Shown: piece after piece, positions 1 through 9,984 of the stretch
Layout of the letters: each line of letters opens with the position of its first letter
How positions within the stretch are numbered: position 1 is the stretch's first letter
From: Haliclona indistincta
Taxonomy: Eukaryota; Porifera; Demospongiae; Haplosclerida; Chalinidae
DNA length: 64,000 nucleotides
Direction: 5' to 3'
Assembly: GCA_964017065.1 (NCBI GenBank)
Contig: OZ024792.1
Location: forward strand, 7,621,754-7,685,753
The notes under the pieces: generated by a model
Told to the model about the DNA's origin: nothing
The model's input: the letters and a program-made list of their open reading frames with translations, nothing else
Databases searched by the model: none
Position numbers and translations under genes: made by a program

Positions 1-74
1 GCAAACTGTATCTTCCGTGCGGGACACGGGACAGGGCCTGTAAATCCGGGACTGTCCCGGACGTTTCGGGACGG

Positions 75-749
75 TTGGCAGCTATGGAATGTATTTGTGC
101 TGGCCTTTCTCGCCATACTCATCTATCTAACAATACCGTTAGCCGTCATTGCCAGCATCAGGTGAAGTAGTAGTTGTACGGTAGGCTTAGCAATAGAATA
201 CAGCATAATCAGGTAAGCTGTATATTAAATTCAAGTTATACAGCTCATCTGGCATCTTGCAAGGAGGAGGCGCAGCAATATTTGCACCCCAGTATTTCGT
301 TGTCGTCAGCTACAAGATCGGATCTATTTTTGGATTATTGCAGATACACATGACCAAACGTCGCTGGATTGATGTTGTTGTATCCTTCTCCTAGTCCAGG
401 CCTTGTGCAAATGATTGTTTAAAATGTTACTATTTTTAACTTGAACAGAAACTGTTTGCAGATCTTGTGTTTCTGTTATCGGCTGGAGCATCTGTATTGG
501 CACTACTTCTTGCATCTATCAGTGCACTTGCTGTTTTTTCATTTATTGCTGCTGGTAATCTGGCCGTCATTATAATCATCATAATTTGCTATGTGAGTCA
601 CACACCATTTGCATTATACTTTTACACACATGTACACGCTCCTATAGTTTTCAAGTATGCTGGTGTGGAGATGCTCTCAAACTGCCACATCAGACCGTCA
701 GACAAAGGACATCAACAATGAGCAAGGATTTGAACTTGAGAGATACTGA
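75..749 (+). pseudogene. four-TM protein paralogue A, partial copy
   Basis: A divergent member of the four-transmembrane family found at 2726-3436, 5837-6502 and 9985-10720, here on the plus strand. Pieces seen: the 3' part of exon 1 (to 161, peptide NVFVLAFLAILIYLTIPLA), exon 2 (about 264-379, with PQYFVVVSYKIGSIFGLLQ), exon 3 (449-592, KLFADLVFLLSAGASVLAL) and exon 4 (648-749, FSSMLVWRCSQ, ending in TGA). The intron 380-448 starts GTATCCTT and has TTTTTAAC just before its 3' end, as in U12-type introns. The start of exon 1 is missing and replaced by G/C-rich repetitive sequence. The reading frame does not carry cleanly from exon 1 to exon 2, so this is probably a decaying copy. Function unknown. 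Confidence 0.55.
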
Positions 750-1217
750 ACTAATTATTATTAGCTTTCAGTTCCTGCAATAATTCGTAACTTGATTTCA
801 TTAATGCATAGTGTTTTATACACTATAACCATAAAAATAATCAGTTGATAATAGAGTAGGCTTCAGTGTGCATCAATGCTTAGTGCTTTGTTGTAATGTT
901 TTCGAATACCAACATGATAGCATGAGAGTTAGTGGATGTCAGAGCAACAGTCCTATAGCAGATTCCAATCTCCATCTGTTGCTTCTAAAGCCGGCATGCA
1001 AACATGCCGCCTCATTTGAGATTCCCATCTGACGCAGCTGTTGTACCTATACAATGATCACAAACTTAAACAACTATTACGGAGATACTGGAGCAAAGGC
1101 ATTTTTGTATTTTTAACCAAACTGCTCTACTAAAATCAAACTAATTTTTAAAAATAACGCCATTTTGGCTGAAGTTGGTACAGCAGTATAGCTATCGAAA
1201 TAGTGACAATAGTATAC
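750..1217. other. non-coding spacer of the tandem unit
   Basis: AT-rich spacer repeated at about 3997-4485 and, interrupted by an insertion, at 7025-8203. I see no coding signal, RNA gene or structured repeat other than its presence in all three units. Confidence 0.5.
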
Positions 1218-1411
1218 CTGGCTTTGAAACCGGTGAGTAGTAGCTGATTGAGGCTGGCGAGGTGGAGGAAGAGGAGGAGGAGCTTGTTGGCTAACAGTCA
1301 GAGATGATGGCTGAGTCTGGAACAAGATTACATGTGCATTATCTGAAACGGTGTCTTCCCTTGTTACCTGTATTGATTGTAGAGCTTGCTGTAGCATACC
1401 CTGAGAGATGA
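1218..1411 (-). pseudogene. UBL7 exon fragment, duplicated copy 1
   Basis: Nearly identical to the 3' part of exon 8 of the UBL7-like gene at 8204-9830, including the peptide QQALQSIQVTRED, the proline run PPPLPPPRQPQ and the splice donor at 1217. Homology stops abruptly at about 1411, where the sequence switches to a different unit; that is the duplication junction. It has no start or upstream exons of its own, so it is not an independent gene. Confidence 0.75.
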
Positions 1412-1463
1412 CATGATTATGCTGTATTCTATTGCTAAGCCTACCGTACGACTACTACTTCAC

Positions 1464-1584
1464 CTGATGGCTAACGGTAATGTTAGATAGCTGAGTATGG
1501 CGAGAAAGGCCAGCACAAATACATCAAGTTCCCGAAAACAATAATAGCAGAAGCTGTAATTTTCGCTGCTTTTCTCGAACACAT
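1464..1584 (-). pseudogene. relic of exon 1 of a four-TM paralogue (unit 1)
   Basis: Reads MCSRKAAKITASAIIVFGN from an ATG at 1584, matching MGSRKSVKIAATVLLIVGN of gene B1. A 5-base insertion after GGGAAC shifts the frame, and the remainder reads VFVLAFLAIL in another frame before a GTGAAG donor at 1463. No matching exon 2 follows; the sequence runs into the UBL7 exon copy. A shared broken exon that was carried along in the tandem duplication. Confidence 0.6.
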
Positions 1585-2261
1585 CGTCTTACAACAGTAG
1601 TGAAACCTTTGTTGCAAATAAATCATTACTGACAGTGATCCTGTCGTAAGTATGTTTATGTTTTATATTTTATGTACGCCATTTCAAAAGTACCGCGCCA
1701 AACATGACTACCACGCCTACTTAATAACCGGAAGTGGTATCACCTTCACTTTCAGCAGCAAGTTTCAGCTATGCCTGAGTCGATACTGCATAATCAAATG
1801 TTTCTTTGCAAAATCTATTCATGCCACTCCACATGTTATGTCACATTTTGCAAATCCAGAAGATGCATGCTTCTTTGAGCACATCAAGGTGAAAAATAAC
1901 TGCATAATATAAGTCGAAAAGACTCTTCCAACAGAATTAGTGATATTAGTGACTACGTGGTGACCTTGCTAACAATATGCATGTACAATACAAGCATCAA
2001 GCACTCACATTCGTTCAAGCAATTCAGTGTTGAATAGGAAATTTCCCGCATCAAATGCCACATGCATGGATCATAATGATGGTTGCTATGACACATGCGA
2101 TGCAATCTGCCAATCAAACAATATCAGTTCAACATTGTATGCACACTGAAGCCTGCACTGAAAATTTTATGTACTTGTACAGTTTGTAAAATTATTATTG
2201 TAATTAAACTAAAGTCAGTTATTTGTATTTAGGTGGACCATTACACAATCACATGTTAGCA
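1585..2261. other. spacer without recognised gene
   Basis: Contains a short open frame at 1652-1912, repeated with frame changes at 4920-5312. Its composition and lack of conservation of the frame between copies suggest it is non-coding. Nothing else seen. Confidence 0.4.
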
Positions 2262-2381
2262 TTATAACTTTGATATTTCTTGTAGTTCAAATCCTCCCTT
2301 GTTGCTAGTGTCCATCTGATGATCTGATGTATCAGTAGCTGGTTCTTCTTGAGAACATTTCCACACCAGTAGGCTAGAGAA
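2262..2381 (-). CDS. candidate alternative terminal exon 4b of four-TM gene B1
   Basis: Follows an acceptor (CATACAG before 2381) and reads FSSLLVWKCSQEEPATDTSD and on to a TAA at 2262. It is homologous to the terminal exon of paralogue A (FSSMLVWRCSQTATSD) and more weakly to exon 4a of its own gene (IASFCVWYCFLCVQ). Exon 3 ends in phase 0 and this exon begins in phase 0. Skipping exon 4a (2726-2857) would therefore give an in-frame protein with a different cytoplasmic tail. It could instead be the leftover of a deleted neighbouring copy. Confidence 0.5.
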   Translation of the reverse strand, partial: FSSLLVWKCSQEEPATDTSDHQMDTSNKGGFELQEISKL

Positions 2382-2725
2382 CTGTATGATGTTTGACCTT
2401 GCAATCGGAGTACAATAATGCATTATAATTATGCTCGATGATTGGTTATGATGAGGTCTGCAACGCAGTTTGTTGCATTGTTTGCAAGCAGATGGTACAT
2501 GAGTGTACAAACGTCTACGTATACGTGACGTGACTGAAGTCAGAGCAAATTGGAGTACTTTGACCGTGCCTGAACCATTGACTGACCTTGTATAACCAAC
2601 AATGTAATCTTGTGATGAATAAGTTAACAATATCCAATAATCAATGTAGTCTACACTAGCTGTAACGCAAAAACACAAAGCAAAATTGTCTATTATGTTA
2701 AATTTTTGTCGAAGATACATGAAGA

Positions 2726-3436
2726 TTAAACTGGTGGTTTTTCGCCCATGGAATTCATCTGAATTTCCTCATTTTTAATATCACCGTTTTCTTGGTCATC
2801 TTGATCATTCAGTTTTTGTACACAGAGAAAGCAATACCACACACAAAAGCTAGCAATCTGCAATGAAATAAAAATATAATTGCAAAATGTTCCACTGCTT
2901 GTGACTTACATAAAAAGCAGCGGCAATAACAATTACTAAGATCCCTAGTCCAGAAGCAATTTCAGCGCCATCAACATCAATTGTAAACAAAGCAATAATA
3001 AATTTGATAAACAAGGCAGGTACTGTCAAAACTGCAGACAAGGAAAAAACTATGTCTACAAGAATTTTCTATAATGCAGTGAAGGAATTAAACTTTGTGG
3101 GTCTGCTTGACAAGTTTGCATGCAGCATAGTGAAGGATACAATGACAACAAGGATCCATTTGCGCGGCCGTCGAGGTTCCGTTAGTATGTGTATTAGTCC
3201 AAGAACAGACCCGACTGTGTAGCTCACAAAGGCAATATACGCGGGTAGAACTAGTGACGTCGCTCCGCTGCAGGAAGAGCAATGACAGAATGATTGACAG
3301 AAGTTATGACTTACAAGATCCGAGGGCCTAGTAACACTGTACAATAGATTAGCATCCCAAGAAATGCTAACATGAACAGATTTCCAACAATGAGGAGAAC
3401 AGTCGCTGCTATTTTCACTGATTTTCTTGAACCCAT
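2726..3436 (-). CDS. four-transmembrane protein of unknown family, gene B1
   Basis: Four exons give a 179-residue protein: 3436-3315, 3267-3141, 3068-2910 and 2857-2726. Exon 1 encodes MGSRKSVKIAATVLLIVGN followed by a membrane helix. Exon 2 encodes a second helix (YIAFVSYTVGSVLGLIHIL). Exon 3 holds two further helices around an acidic loop (FTIDVDGAEIASGLG), and exon 4 ends in a charged tail (KLNDQDDQENGDIKNEE). A short N-tail and four helices suggest a small tetraspan membrane protein with both ends cytoplasmic. Intron 2 (3140-3069) starts GTATCCTTCA and has TTCCTTCAC ten bases before TTATAG, so it looks U12-dependent; introns 1 and 3 start GTAAGT and look U2-type. I do not recognise the family. 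Near-identical gene B2 lies at 5837-6502. Confidence 0.7.
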
Positions 3437-3894
3437 GGTTATCGCGCTCTGTCTGCGCGGGCTGGATGGGAAGAGTATTTTTATTATCTATGTGGGCGTG
3501 GCAGATCATAGATTTATGAGACTACGTAACCGGGATTGGAAACGGTGCATGTGCGTTGAAACATGAGCCATAGTGAAAGATGAGCCATTCTGTGAGCTGT
3601 TTGTAATTTACTAAAGTGAATTTTCTTAACTCAGCCAAATAGCCATTTGCAAGCCTAAAAACTTCAGCTACTGAGCTTAGCTAGTGACTTATAATTAATA
3701 GTTAATAACTTTTGCAATAGTTGGTTGTGAGCTGTCATAATTATTTGATGCACATAATCTACAATGTTATACCATACTTCAGACCAGATTTGAAGATTGT
3801 ATTACCGTTGATAAACTGTTTACAGCATAATAATTATGTAAAAATATCAAAATTGGACTCTCTAAGCTGGAAGCACTGGTACATACTGCTATAG
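3437..3894. other. upstream region of gene B1
   Basis: AT-rich sequence between the start of B1 and the next tandem unit, repeated at 6503-6916. It should contain the B1 promoter, but no clear TATA box or other site was identified. Confidence 0.35.
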
Positions 3895-3996
3895 TTTTCA
3901 AGTATGCTGGTGTGGAGATGCTCTCAAACTGCCGCATCAGACCATCAGACAAAGGACATCAACAATGAACAAGGATATGAACTTGAGAGATACTGA
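3895..3996 (+). pseudogene. isolated terminal exon of paralogue A (unit 2)
   Basis: Copy of the 648-749 exon, preceded by an acceptor (GCTATAG) and reading FSSMLVWRCSQTAASDHQT to the same TGA. No upstream plus-strand exons accompany it, so it is an orphan copied with the tandem unit. A third copy is at 6917-7024. Confidence 0.6.
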
Positions 3997-4485
3997 ACTA
4001 ATTATTATTAGCTTTCAGTTCCTGCAATAATTCGTAACTTGATTTCATTAATGCATAGTGTTTTATACACTATAACCATAAAAATAATCAGTTGATAATA
4101 GAGTAGGCTTCAGTGTGCATTGAATAGTAATGAATACATCAATGCTTAGTGCTTTGTTGTAATGTTTTTGAATACCAACATGATAGCATGACAGTTAGTG
4201 GATGTCAGAGCAACAGTCCAATAGCAGATTCCACATCTCCATCTGTTGCTTCTAGAGCATGCAAACATGCCGCCTCATTTGAGATCCCATCTGACGCAGC
4301 TGTTGTACCTATACAATGATCACAAACAAAATAACTATTACGGAGATACTGGAGCAAAGGCATTTTTGTATTTTTAACCAAACTGCTCTACTAAAATCAA
4401 AACTAATTAAAAAATAATAATAACGCAATTTTGGTTGAAGTTGGTACAGCAGTACAGGCTATCGAAAATAGTGACAATAGTATAC

Positions 4486-4679
4486 CTGGCTTTGAAACCG
4501 GTGAGTAGTAGCTGGTTGTGGCTGGCGAGGTGGAGGAAGAGGAGGAGGAGCTTGCTGGCTAACAGTCAGAGATGATGGCTGAGTCTGGAACAAGATTACA
4601 CGTGCATTATCTGAAACGGTGTCTTCTCTTGTTACCTGTATTGATTGTAGAGCTTGCTGTAGCATACCCTGAGAGATGA
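4486..4679 (-). pseudogene. UBL7 exon fragment, duplicated copy 2
   Basis: Second copy of the UBL7 exon 8 fragment, with the same junction as copy 1 at its upstream end (about 4679) and the donor retained at 4485. The open frame is intact over this piece, but it has no upstream exons. Confidence 0.75.
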
Positions 4680-4731
4680 CATGATTATACTGTATTCTAT
4701 TGCTAAGCCTACCGTACGACTACTACTTCAC

Positions 4732-4852
4732 CTGATGGCTAACGGTAATGTTAGATAGCTGAGTGTGGCGAGAAAGGCCAGCACAAATACATCAAGTTCC
4801 CGAAAACAAGAATAGCAGAAGCTGTAATTTTCTCTGCTTTTCTCGAACACAT
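4732..4852 (-). pseudogene. relic of exon 1 of a four-TM paralogue (unit 2)
   Basis: Same broken exon as 1464-1584, with the same 5-base insertion after GGGAAC, starting at an ATG at 4852 (MCSRKAEKITASAILVFGN). The shared defect shows that the exon was broken before the tandem duplication. Confidence 0.6.
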
Positions 4853-5227
4853 CGTCTTACAACAGTAGTGAAACCTTTGTTGCAAATAAATCATTACTGA
4901 CAGTGATCCTGTCGTTAGTATGTTTATGTTTTATATTTATGTACGCCATTTCAAAAGTACCGCGCACCATGCGCGCGCCAAACATGACTACCCCGCCTAC
5001 TTAATAACCGGAAGTGGTATCACCTTCACTTTCAGCAGCAAGTTTCAGCTATGCCTGAGTCGATACTGCATAATCAAATGGTTCTTTGCAAAATTTATTC
5101 ATACCACTCCACATGTTATGTCACATTTTGCAAATCCAGAAGATGCATGCTTCTTTGAGCACATCAAGGTGAAAAATAACTGCATAAGTCGAAAAGACTC
5201 TTCCAACAGAATTAGTGATATTAGTGA

Positions 5228-5443
5228 CTACGTGGTGACCTTGCTATCAATATGCATGTACAATACAAGCATCAAGCACTCACATTCGTTCAAGCAATTC
5301 AGTGCTGAATAGGAAATTTCCTGCATCAACTTTGATATTTCTTGTAGTTCAAATCCTCCCTTGTTGCTAGTGTCCATCTGATGATCTGATGTATCAGTAG
5401 CTGGTTCTTCTTGAGAACATTTCCACACCAGTAGGCTAGAGAA
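5228..5443 (-). CDS. candidate alternative terminal exon 4b of gene B2
   Basis: Counterpart of 2262-2381. It begins after the same acceptor and reads the same FSSLLVWKCSQEEP tail. A deletion relative to unit 1 removes the old stop codon, so the frame runs on for about 30 extra residues to 5228. If used, it would give B2 an isoform with a longer tail than B1. Confidence 0.4.
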   Translation of the reverse strand, partial: FSSLLVWKCSQEEPATDTSDHQMDTSNKGGFELQEISKLMQEISYSALNCLNECECLMLVLYMHIDSKVTT

Positions 5444-5836
5444 CTGTATGATGTTTGACCTTGCAATCGGAGTACAATAATGCATTATAATTATGCTCGA
5501 TGATTGGTTATGATGAGGTCTGCAATGCAGTTTGTTGCGTTGTTTGCAAGCAGATGGTACATGAGTGTACAAACGTCTACGTATACGTGACATGACTGAC
5601 GTCAGAGCAAATTGGAGTACTTTGACCGTGCCTGAACCATTGACTGACCTTGTATAACCAACAATGTAATCTTGTGATGAATAAGTTAACAATATCCAAT
5701 AATCAATGTAGTCTACTCTAGCTGTAACGCAAAAAGACAAAGCAAAATGGTCTAATATGTTAAATTTTTGTCGAAGATACATCAAGATTAAACTGGTGGT
5801 TTTTCGCCCATGGAATTCATCTGAATTTCCTCATTT

Positions 5837-6502
5837 TTAATATTCTTGCTCATCTTGATCATTCAGTTTTTGTACACAGAGAAAGCAATACCACACACAA
5901 AAGCTAGCAACCTGCAATGAAATAAGAATATAAATAAAATGTTTCACTGCTTGTGACTTACATAACAAGCAGCAGCAATAATAATTCCTATGATCCCTAG
6001 TCCAAAAACAATTTCAGTGCCGCCATCAACATCAATTGTAAACGAAGCAATAAAAAATGTGAAAAACAAGGTAGGTACTGTCAAAACTGCAGACAAGAAA
6101 AACACTATGTCTACAAGAATTTTCTATAATGCAGTGAAGGAATTAAACTTTGTGGGTCGCTTGACTCAGTATACAAGTTTGGATGCAGCATAGTGAAGGA
6201 TACAATGACAACAATGACAACAAGCCATTTGCGCCGTCGAGGTTCCGTTAGTATGTGTATTAGTCCAAGAACAGACCCGACTTTGTAGCTCACAAAGGCA
6301 ATATACGCGGGTAGAACTATTAACGTCACTTCGCTGCAGGAAGAGCAATGACAGAATGATTGACAGAAGTTATGACTTACAAGATCCGAGGGCCTAGTAG
6401 CACTGTATTATAGATTAGCACCCCAAGAAATGCTAACATGAACACATTTCCAACAATGAGGAGAACAGTCGCTGCTATTTTCACTGATTTTCTTGAACCC
6501 AT
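5837..6502 (-). CDS. four-transmembrane protein of unknown family, gene B2
   Basis: Tandem copy of B1 with the same four exons: 6502-6381, 6333-6204, 6123-5962 and 5911-5837, giving 162 residues. Exon 2 has one extra codon, exon 3 ends IAAACY instead of IAAAFY, and a deletion in exon 4 brings a TAA forward, so the acidic tail is cut to QKLNDQDEQEY. The U12-type intron (6203-6124) keeps GTATCCTTCA and TTCCTTCAC. All junctions stay in frame, so it may be expressed. Function unknown. Confidence 0.65.
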
Positions 6503-6916
6503 GGTTATCGCGCTCTGTCTGCACGGGCTGGATGGGAAGAGTATTTTTATCTATGTGGGCGTGGCAGATCATAGATTTATGAGACTACGTAACCGGGATT
6601 GGAAACGGTGCATTTGCGTTGAAACATGAAAGATGAGCCATTCTGTGAGCTGTTTGTAAAGTGAATTTTCTTAACTCAGCCAAATAGCCATTTGCAAGCC
6701 TAAAAACTTCAGCTACTGAGCTTAGCTAGTGACTTATAATTAATAGTTGATAACTTTTGCAGTTGTGAGCTGTCATAATTATTTGATGTACATAATCCAC
6801 CATACTTCAGACCAGATTTGAGGATTGTATTACCTTTGATAAACTTTTTACAGCATAATATGTAAAAATATCAAAATTGGACTCTCTAAGCGGGAAGCAC
6901 TGGTACATACTCCTAG

Positions 6917-7024
6917 TTTTCAAGTATGCTGGTGTGGAGATGCTTTCAAACTGCCACATCAGACCATCAGACAAAGGACATCAACGATGAACAAGGATTT
7001 GAACTTGAAGAGATACTGAACTAA
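6917..7024 (+). pseudogene. isolated terminal exon of paralogue A (unit 3)
   Basis: Third copy of the plus-strand terminal exon. One extra base near the end changes the last residues from ELERY to ELEEILN. No upstream exons accompany it. Confidence 0.55.
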
Positions 7025-7174
7025 TTATTATTAGTTTTCAGTTCCTGCAAATAATTCCTAACTAACTGGTCTTGATTTCATTAATGCATAGTGTTTTATA
7101 CACTATAACCATAAATAAGTAATCAGTTGATAATAGAGTAGGCTTCAGTGTGTATCAATGCTTAGTGCTTTGTT

Positions 7175-7875
7175 ATGCCTCGGTGGGCGGAGCCACGGGG
7201 CATACGGCCGGTAGTCGGTTTGTATGTGTGTATCTGTCTGTCTGTCTGTCTGTCGGCAGGATTTCTCGTCGCTCGCTGAAAACTAAGCGCTGAAACGTGC
7301 AACACAAGCTAAAGTCGATATTTGCTTGAAAATGAATTGTAAGGATTTTGGTTATAAGGCTCTGTTCGTGAGTTACCTAGTCACCTGGTTAAGTTTTGTA
7401 GGCGCACGCTGAAAGTTAAGCTCTGAAACTAACAATGCAAGTAGAACACGGTATTATCTCGCTTTCGATCATGTGAAAACTTCATACGAAGCTTAGTTCA
7501 TGAGTTATGGCGCAATTTGCTCCCTCGCGATTTATCATGGGTGTTGCTGGCGATCTGGAGTTCTTCAAAGGCAAAGCTATCCACAGTTGACTACCTAGAA
7601 GCTGATAGGTTAGAATTTCACTACAGGATAGCAGCGCTGGTCCAGAGAAATTGTGTAAGCAAGCTATGGAAGCTATCTCGCTCGTGTTCAGTATGCATGG
7701 GCAGTACTGAACATTGTAGACACGCCCAGTTGAATTGTGGTCAGCACTGATTGGCTTCAGCTGATTGCATAACCATTGCTTTGTGATTGCTGTACAGAAA
7801 GGTATAATAGCATTATAGCTGCAGTTACTGTGTATGTCAAATGTTCCACCGAGGCATCTGCACCTTTGGTGCCTA
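7175..7875. mobile_element. about 700-bp non-autonomous inverted-repeat insertion
   Basis: Absent from units 1 and 2, where GCTTTGTT is followed directly by GTAATGTTTTCG; here about 700 bases separate the two. The insert starts ATGCCTCGGTGG and carries the complement CCACCGAGGCAT near its other end (7846-7857). It includes a (GTCT)n stretch near 7222-7250. Short open frames inside do not resemble a transposase. The empty sites in the sister units make this a clear insertion; its family was not recognised. Confidence 0.7.
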
Positions 7876-8203
7876 GTTGTAATTATGTTTTCGAATACCA
7901 ACATAATAGCATGAGAGTTAATGGATGTCAGAGCAATAGTCCAATAGCAGATTCCACATCTCCATCTGTTGCTTCTAGAGCATGCAAACATGCCGCTTCA
8001 TTTGAGATTCCCATCTGACGCAGCTGTTGTACCTAGACAATGATCACAAACTAAATAACTATTACGGAGATACTGGAGCAAAGGCATTTTTGTATTTTTA
8101 ACAAAACTGCTCTACTAAAATCAAACTAATTTTTAAAAATAACGCCATTTTGGCTGAAGTTGGTACAGCAGTACAGGCTATCGAAATAGTGACAATAGTA
8201 TAC

Positions 8204-9830
8204 CTGGCTTTGAAACCGGTGAGTAGTAGCTGATTGAGGCTGGCGAGGTGGAGGAAGAGGAGGAGGAGCTTGCTGGCTAACAGTCAGAGATGATGGCTGA
8301 GTCTGAAACAAGAATACATGTGCATTATCTGAAACGGCGTCTTCTCTTGTTACCTGTATTGATTGTAGAGCTTGCTGTAGCATACCCTGAGAGATGACTC
8401 CTCCTGAAGAGCTGGTGGAGTGAGATGAAGAGTGGCTTTGGGGACCACTTGATGAGTGCTGCTCAGGTAGACTGCTGGGACTACTAGCAGGCCATGAACG
8501 CAGACGAGAGAGACTAGCTGGAGGAGGCACATGAAGACTAGTAGAGCCACTGTCGTCAGTGCTTGATCTGGTTGGTAGACTGCTTGGACCACCCTGAGGA
8601 CTAGCACCTGGTCCTCTATACAGGCTGTTCATGGAGGAAGACTGGCTAGATGACAGAGTTGCTGACAACGCGGACGCCAGCATGCTTTGTGTAATGGTTG
8701 TTGGTGGAGCTAGAATAAGCATGAACTACCCTATGAGCACACTGAGCGACTATGAGTTACCTTGTGAAGCAGAACTAGAGGCTACAGACTCATACGACGG
8801 TGGAGGATCAGCTGAGCCTTGTTGCTGACCATGTTGATACAACTCGGGATGACTCAACTATTCAAACAAGGACACATTAACCAGCTATGAGTAGTTTCTA
8901 TCTAACCTGATCCATTGCCTCTTCCTCCTCCTCCTCCTCAATACCCTGCTCTAACATGTCAACCAGTTCCTCCTCCTCTATATCCTCTGGTGAACAGCCT
9001 CTCTCTGCTGCCATACTAGCTCGAAAAGTCAGCAGCAACGACTCCATCAGACCGGCCTCCTCGGAATGGCTCTCCAAATACCTACACACACAGTGCATAA
9101 AGTGCAAAAAATATTACTATTACTATTACTATTACTTGAGAAGTGAATTCGAATCACTCATGCTACCATAGAAAGCAGGATCATGCAGCATATCTGTACG
9201 GGAGAAAAATATCTAAAATACTGTTGTTATAATCATGTTCTTACTATTGATCAATTGATGACTGCTCTGTACTGGAGAGCCCCTCAATAATCTCTGAACA
9301 AGCACAGGATCACGGAAAACATTAGACAGCTATAAAGAATAGGAAAATTTTAATTTGCATTAATATAGTATTCTTCGTGTATAGCTGCTTTGTTACCAAA
9401 TGCTGGAGCCTCTCATTTTGTAGCAGATGAAACACACGTGAGGCTGTTGTAGGCCCACTGGCAGTGTTGTCAACGATAGGTTTTACTAGAAAATGAAAAG
9501 AGATGGTTAGCACTTAACGCAGCAAGAGACAGTCTCATACCACACTTCCTTAGAATAAATACAGTTACTCCACTGACTATCTCATAGTTTTGTAGTCTCT
9601 TCCCGTGCTTCATTACACGCCCAGCATACAACAACACTAGAAATGAGAAAGATGATGAAAACTTTGTGAACTGTCGAAAACACACTTTGGTCGTCAGCTG
9701 GAATGCCCAATTTTTTTTCAACGGCAGATTTCAGGTCACTCACGAGCATTTCTTCCACCCCAGCACTGACGGCGAGCTCTGTCTTAGCTGAACGTCCATG
9801 GACATCTTTGAGGAAAACGATGCCAGGCAT
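8204..9830 (-). CDS. UBL7: ubiquitin-like protein 7 homologue, lacking a visible UBA exon
   Basis: Starts MPGIVFLKDVHG at 9830. Exons read: 9830-9686 and 9636-9541 (ubiquitin-like domain, ending YAGRVMKHGKRLQNYEIVSG and VFILRK), 9485-9397 (KPIVDNTASG to the LLQNERLQHL helix), 9329-9245, a possible micro-exon 9193-9167, 9081-8907 (acidic EEEEEEE run), 8824-8761 (PPPSY, a PPxY WW-ligand motif) and 8709-8204 (TITQSMLASALSATL, then Ser/Pro-rich, then QGMLQQALQSIQ). The pair ITQS-LA-AL and QALQ matches human UBL7 in order. The reading frame across 9193-9081 is not resolved. UBL7 normally ends in a UBA domain; here the last exon ends at a donor (8203) and no UBA-encoding exon was found downstream in the window, only two partial copies of the same exon. 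The gene is either 3'-truncated or continues past the left edge. Confidence 0.75.
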
Positions 9831-9984
9831 TTTGACATGTGGGCGGAGACTTACGATGCCCAAGACTGGAACCCAATACTAAGAATTGGAATGTGGTTAT
9901 GTGACTGAAATTACAGCACATTACATTATTTACTCTCACTAAAATAAATCTAAATCGAGCACTAAATACATCACACTGAAAGAG

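Larger units (their letters stand above)
648..8400. repeat. tandem segmental duplication, about 3.0-3.25 kb period
   Basis: The same block of sequence starts at 648, 3895 and 6917 (spacings 3247 and 3022 bp). Each unit holds, in order, a plus-strand terminal-exon fragment of the four-TM family, a minus-strand UBL7 exon fragment, and a relic of a four-TM exon 1. Units 1 and 2 then continue with candidate terminal exon 4b and a full four-TM gene on the minus strand. Unit 3 instead runs into the complete UBL7-like gene. Copies differ by small indels and substitutions; unit 2 lacks a few hundred bases present at about 2041-2262 in unit 1. Confidence 0.85.

Noticed and set aside
1..75. G/C-rich sequence with GTCCCG repeats, considered as an RNA gene or promoter
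   Set aside because: No cloverleaf or conserved RNA box; probably simple repetitive sequence at the broken end of paralogue A.
1652..1912. 86-codon plus-strand open frame (MFMFYILCTPF...)
   Set aside because: The tandem copy at 4920-5312 has indels that change the frame, and no domain or splice context supports it.
2382..2720. Upstream part of a 152-codon minus-strand open frame containing exon 4b
   Set aside because: Only the part after the acceptor (2381-2262) has homologues; the upstream part looks like open intron sequence.
7482..7991. 169-codon minus-strand open frame
   Set aside because: It crosses the boundary of the 7175-7875 insertion into the tandem unit, so it is a chance frame.
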